From contig JBGAIY010000479.1 of the NCBI GenBank assembly GCA_044225205.1, forward strand, positions 1 through 5,684: a stretch of 5,684 nucleotides of DNA, read 5' to 3'. Source of the stretch: JAEUJT01 sp044225205 (GTDB lineage: Bacteria > Myxococcota > Myxococcia > Myxococcales > Myxococcaceae). Both the position numbers and the translations under genes were made by a program. The notes below the pieces were generated by a model that saw only the letters and a list, made by a program, of their open reading frames with translations, was not told the origin of the DNA and ran no database searches. Positions 4,819-5,684 of this stretch are shown here, piece by piece. The stretch's first letter is position 1, and every line of letters begins with the position of its first letter.

Positions 4819-5684
4819 TCAGTGGCTCGACCGCCCCAATGCGAAACGGAGCGCCCGCTCGAGCGTCTCGTGCAGAAAAGCAAAGCCGGAGTTTTGCAGC
4901 GCGGCCGGAGCGACCCGTTGGCCGGCGAGAATGGTGCCTTCAGCCATTTCGCCGAACATGGCTTTGAGCGCGAAGGCCGGAGCCGGTGCAATGGCCGGCC
5001 GGCCCAGCACGCGGCCCAGCGTGTGCGCGAAGTCTCGGCTGGTGACCGGGTTCGGTGACACCACGTTGACCGGCCCGTCGACGGAATCATGGGCCAACGC
5101 GTGAAGAATCGCCCCCAGCACGTCTTCGAGCGACACCCAGCTGAGCCACTGAGCCCCACTGCCCGTTGGGCCACCCACTCCCGCTTTGAACGGGGTGAGC
5201 AATTTGGCCAGCGCGCCCCCGCGCGGCGAGAGCACCACGCCTGTGCGCAGCAGCACCACGCGGCAGCCCAGCGTTCGTGCCTCGAGGGCCGCGCTTTCCC
5301 AGTCTTGGCACAAGCCCGACAAAAACCCGGCGCCCCGTTCACCGCGCGGCCCCGGAGCGCTCGCCTCGTCGAGCCACTCGTCGTGACGGTCTCCGTAGAA
5401 ACCAATGGCGGAACCGCTCACGAAGACTTTGGGTGGCTGGCGCAGCCCACGAAGCGCGGCGACGAGACTGGCCGTCAACACCGTGCGGCTGGTGACGAGT
5501 TCGCGCTTGCGTGCTTCGGCCCACGGTTCGTCGGCGATGCCGGCGCCTGCCAAGTGAATGACCGCGTCGGCCCCCTCCAGCGCACTCGCGTCGAAACCGT
5601 CACCCGATGGCAACCGTTTGACCGTGCGCACCGTGTGCCCACCCATGGCCAAGAACGGCACCAACGCCGAGCCGAGGAGGCCCG
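4819..5684 (-). CDS. TIGR01777/YfcH-type NAD(P)-binding epimerase-like protein, N-terminus cut by window edge
   Basis: The frame is open from the right edge to the TGA at 4821-4819, giving 287 residues. The first codons in view read GLLGSALVPFLAMGGHTV, the second half of the glycine-rich Rossmann motif (G..G...L), so only about the first ten residues lie outside the window. Apparent starts inside the frame (TTG at 5664, ATG at 5646) would cut into this motif and are not real. Family marks follow in order: ADAVIHLAGAGI, PWAEARKRELVTSR, FVSGSAIGFYGD, GFLSGLCQDWE, RTGVVLSPRGGAL, GGPTGSGAQWLSWVSLEDV and GPVNVVSPNPVT. A C-terminal DUF1731 region spans about 228-276 (RPAIAPAPAFALKAMFGEMA, then GFAFLHETLERAL). 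It belongs to the atypical short-chain dehydrogenases; YxxxK is not visible after GFYG, as is usual in this subgroup. The substrate is unknown. It is cytosolic, with no export signal in view. Confidence 0.95.
   Translation of the reverse strand, partial: GLLGSALVPFLAMGGHTVRTVKRLPSGDGFDASALEGADAVIHLAGAGIADEPWAEARKRELVTSRTVLTASLVAALRGLRQPPKVFVSGSAIGFYGDRHDEWLDEASAPGPRGERGAGFLSGLCQDWESAALEARTLGCRVVLLRTGVVLSPRGGALAKLLTPFKAGVGGPTGSGAQWLSWVSLEDVLGAILHALAHDSVDGPVNVVSPNPVTSRDFAHTLGRVLGRPAIAPAPAFALKAMFGEMAEGTILAGQRVAPAALQNSGFAFLHETLERALRFALGRSSH

Noticed and set aside
4199..5104. 301-codon plus-strand frame across the fasciclin gene, gap and epimerase-like gene
   Set aside because: It runs through an intrinsic terminator and opposite two well-supported genes. 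The Pro-rich run is the complement of the Gly linker.
1..5684. tRNA, rRNA, CRISPR array, insertion sequence or phage genes
   Set aside because: I saw no cloverleaf, regularly spaced short repeats, transposase motifs or terminal inverted repeats with target duplications.

Overview
This GC-rich window reads as chromosome from a member of the Myxococcota or a related former deltaproteobacterial group. That is an inference from protein style: lipoproteins with long Gly/Ser/Asp linkers after the signal peptide, a cytochrome-bearing DUF1592-family protein, and strong G/C preference at third codon positions. All five genes lie on the minus strand and are read right to left. The two outer genes are cut by the window edges. 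No gap between genes exceeds 200 bases.

In order of transcription: (1) 5684-4819, a TIGR01777/YfcH-type nucleotide-sugar-epimerase-like oxidoreductase lacking only its first few residues, closed by a good intrinsic terminator (4802-4755). (2) 4629-3145, an exported lipoprotein with three tandem fasciclin (FAS1) domains, preceded by an AT-richer promoter region with an inverted repeat and followed by a strong GC hairpin. (3) 3056-1872, a lipoprotein that looks like a member of the putative zinc-peptidase family with the 'HALQDQHF' signature, but in which the HExxH metal site is replaced (GLIVR). It is probably a pseudo-peptidase. (4) 1735-1367, a small proline-rich protein of unknown function. 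(5) 1219 to beyond base 1, a secreted c-type-cytochrome/DUF1587-DUF1595-DUF1592 protein, cut at its C-terminus.

The most unusual signal is noncoding. Genes 4 and 5 have very different proteins but nearly the same leader. About 75 nt immediately upstream of each start codon align at roughly 78% identity, with the start codons in register, and the similarity fades within the first codons. Each leader carries two hairpins. Several differences between the copies preserve pairing, and in the gene 4 copy the second hairpin covers the Shine-Dalgarno sequence. This could be a duplicated cis-regulatory RNA or operator module that controls both genes together. I do not recognise it as a known class.

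The proteins fit a cell-envelope theme (three or four exported products, two of them clear lipoproteins), but nothing here proves they form one pathway. The terminator after gene 1 and the structured gaps between the others suggest several transcription units rather than one tight operon.
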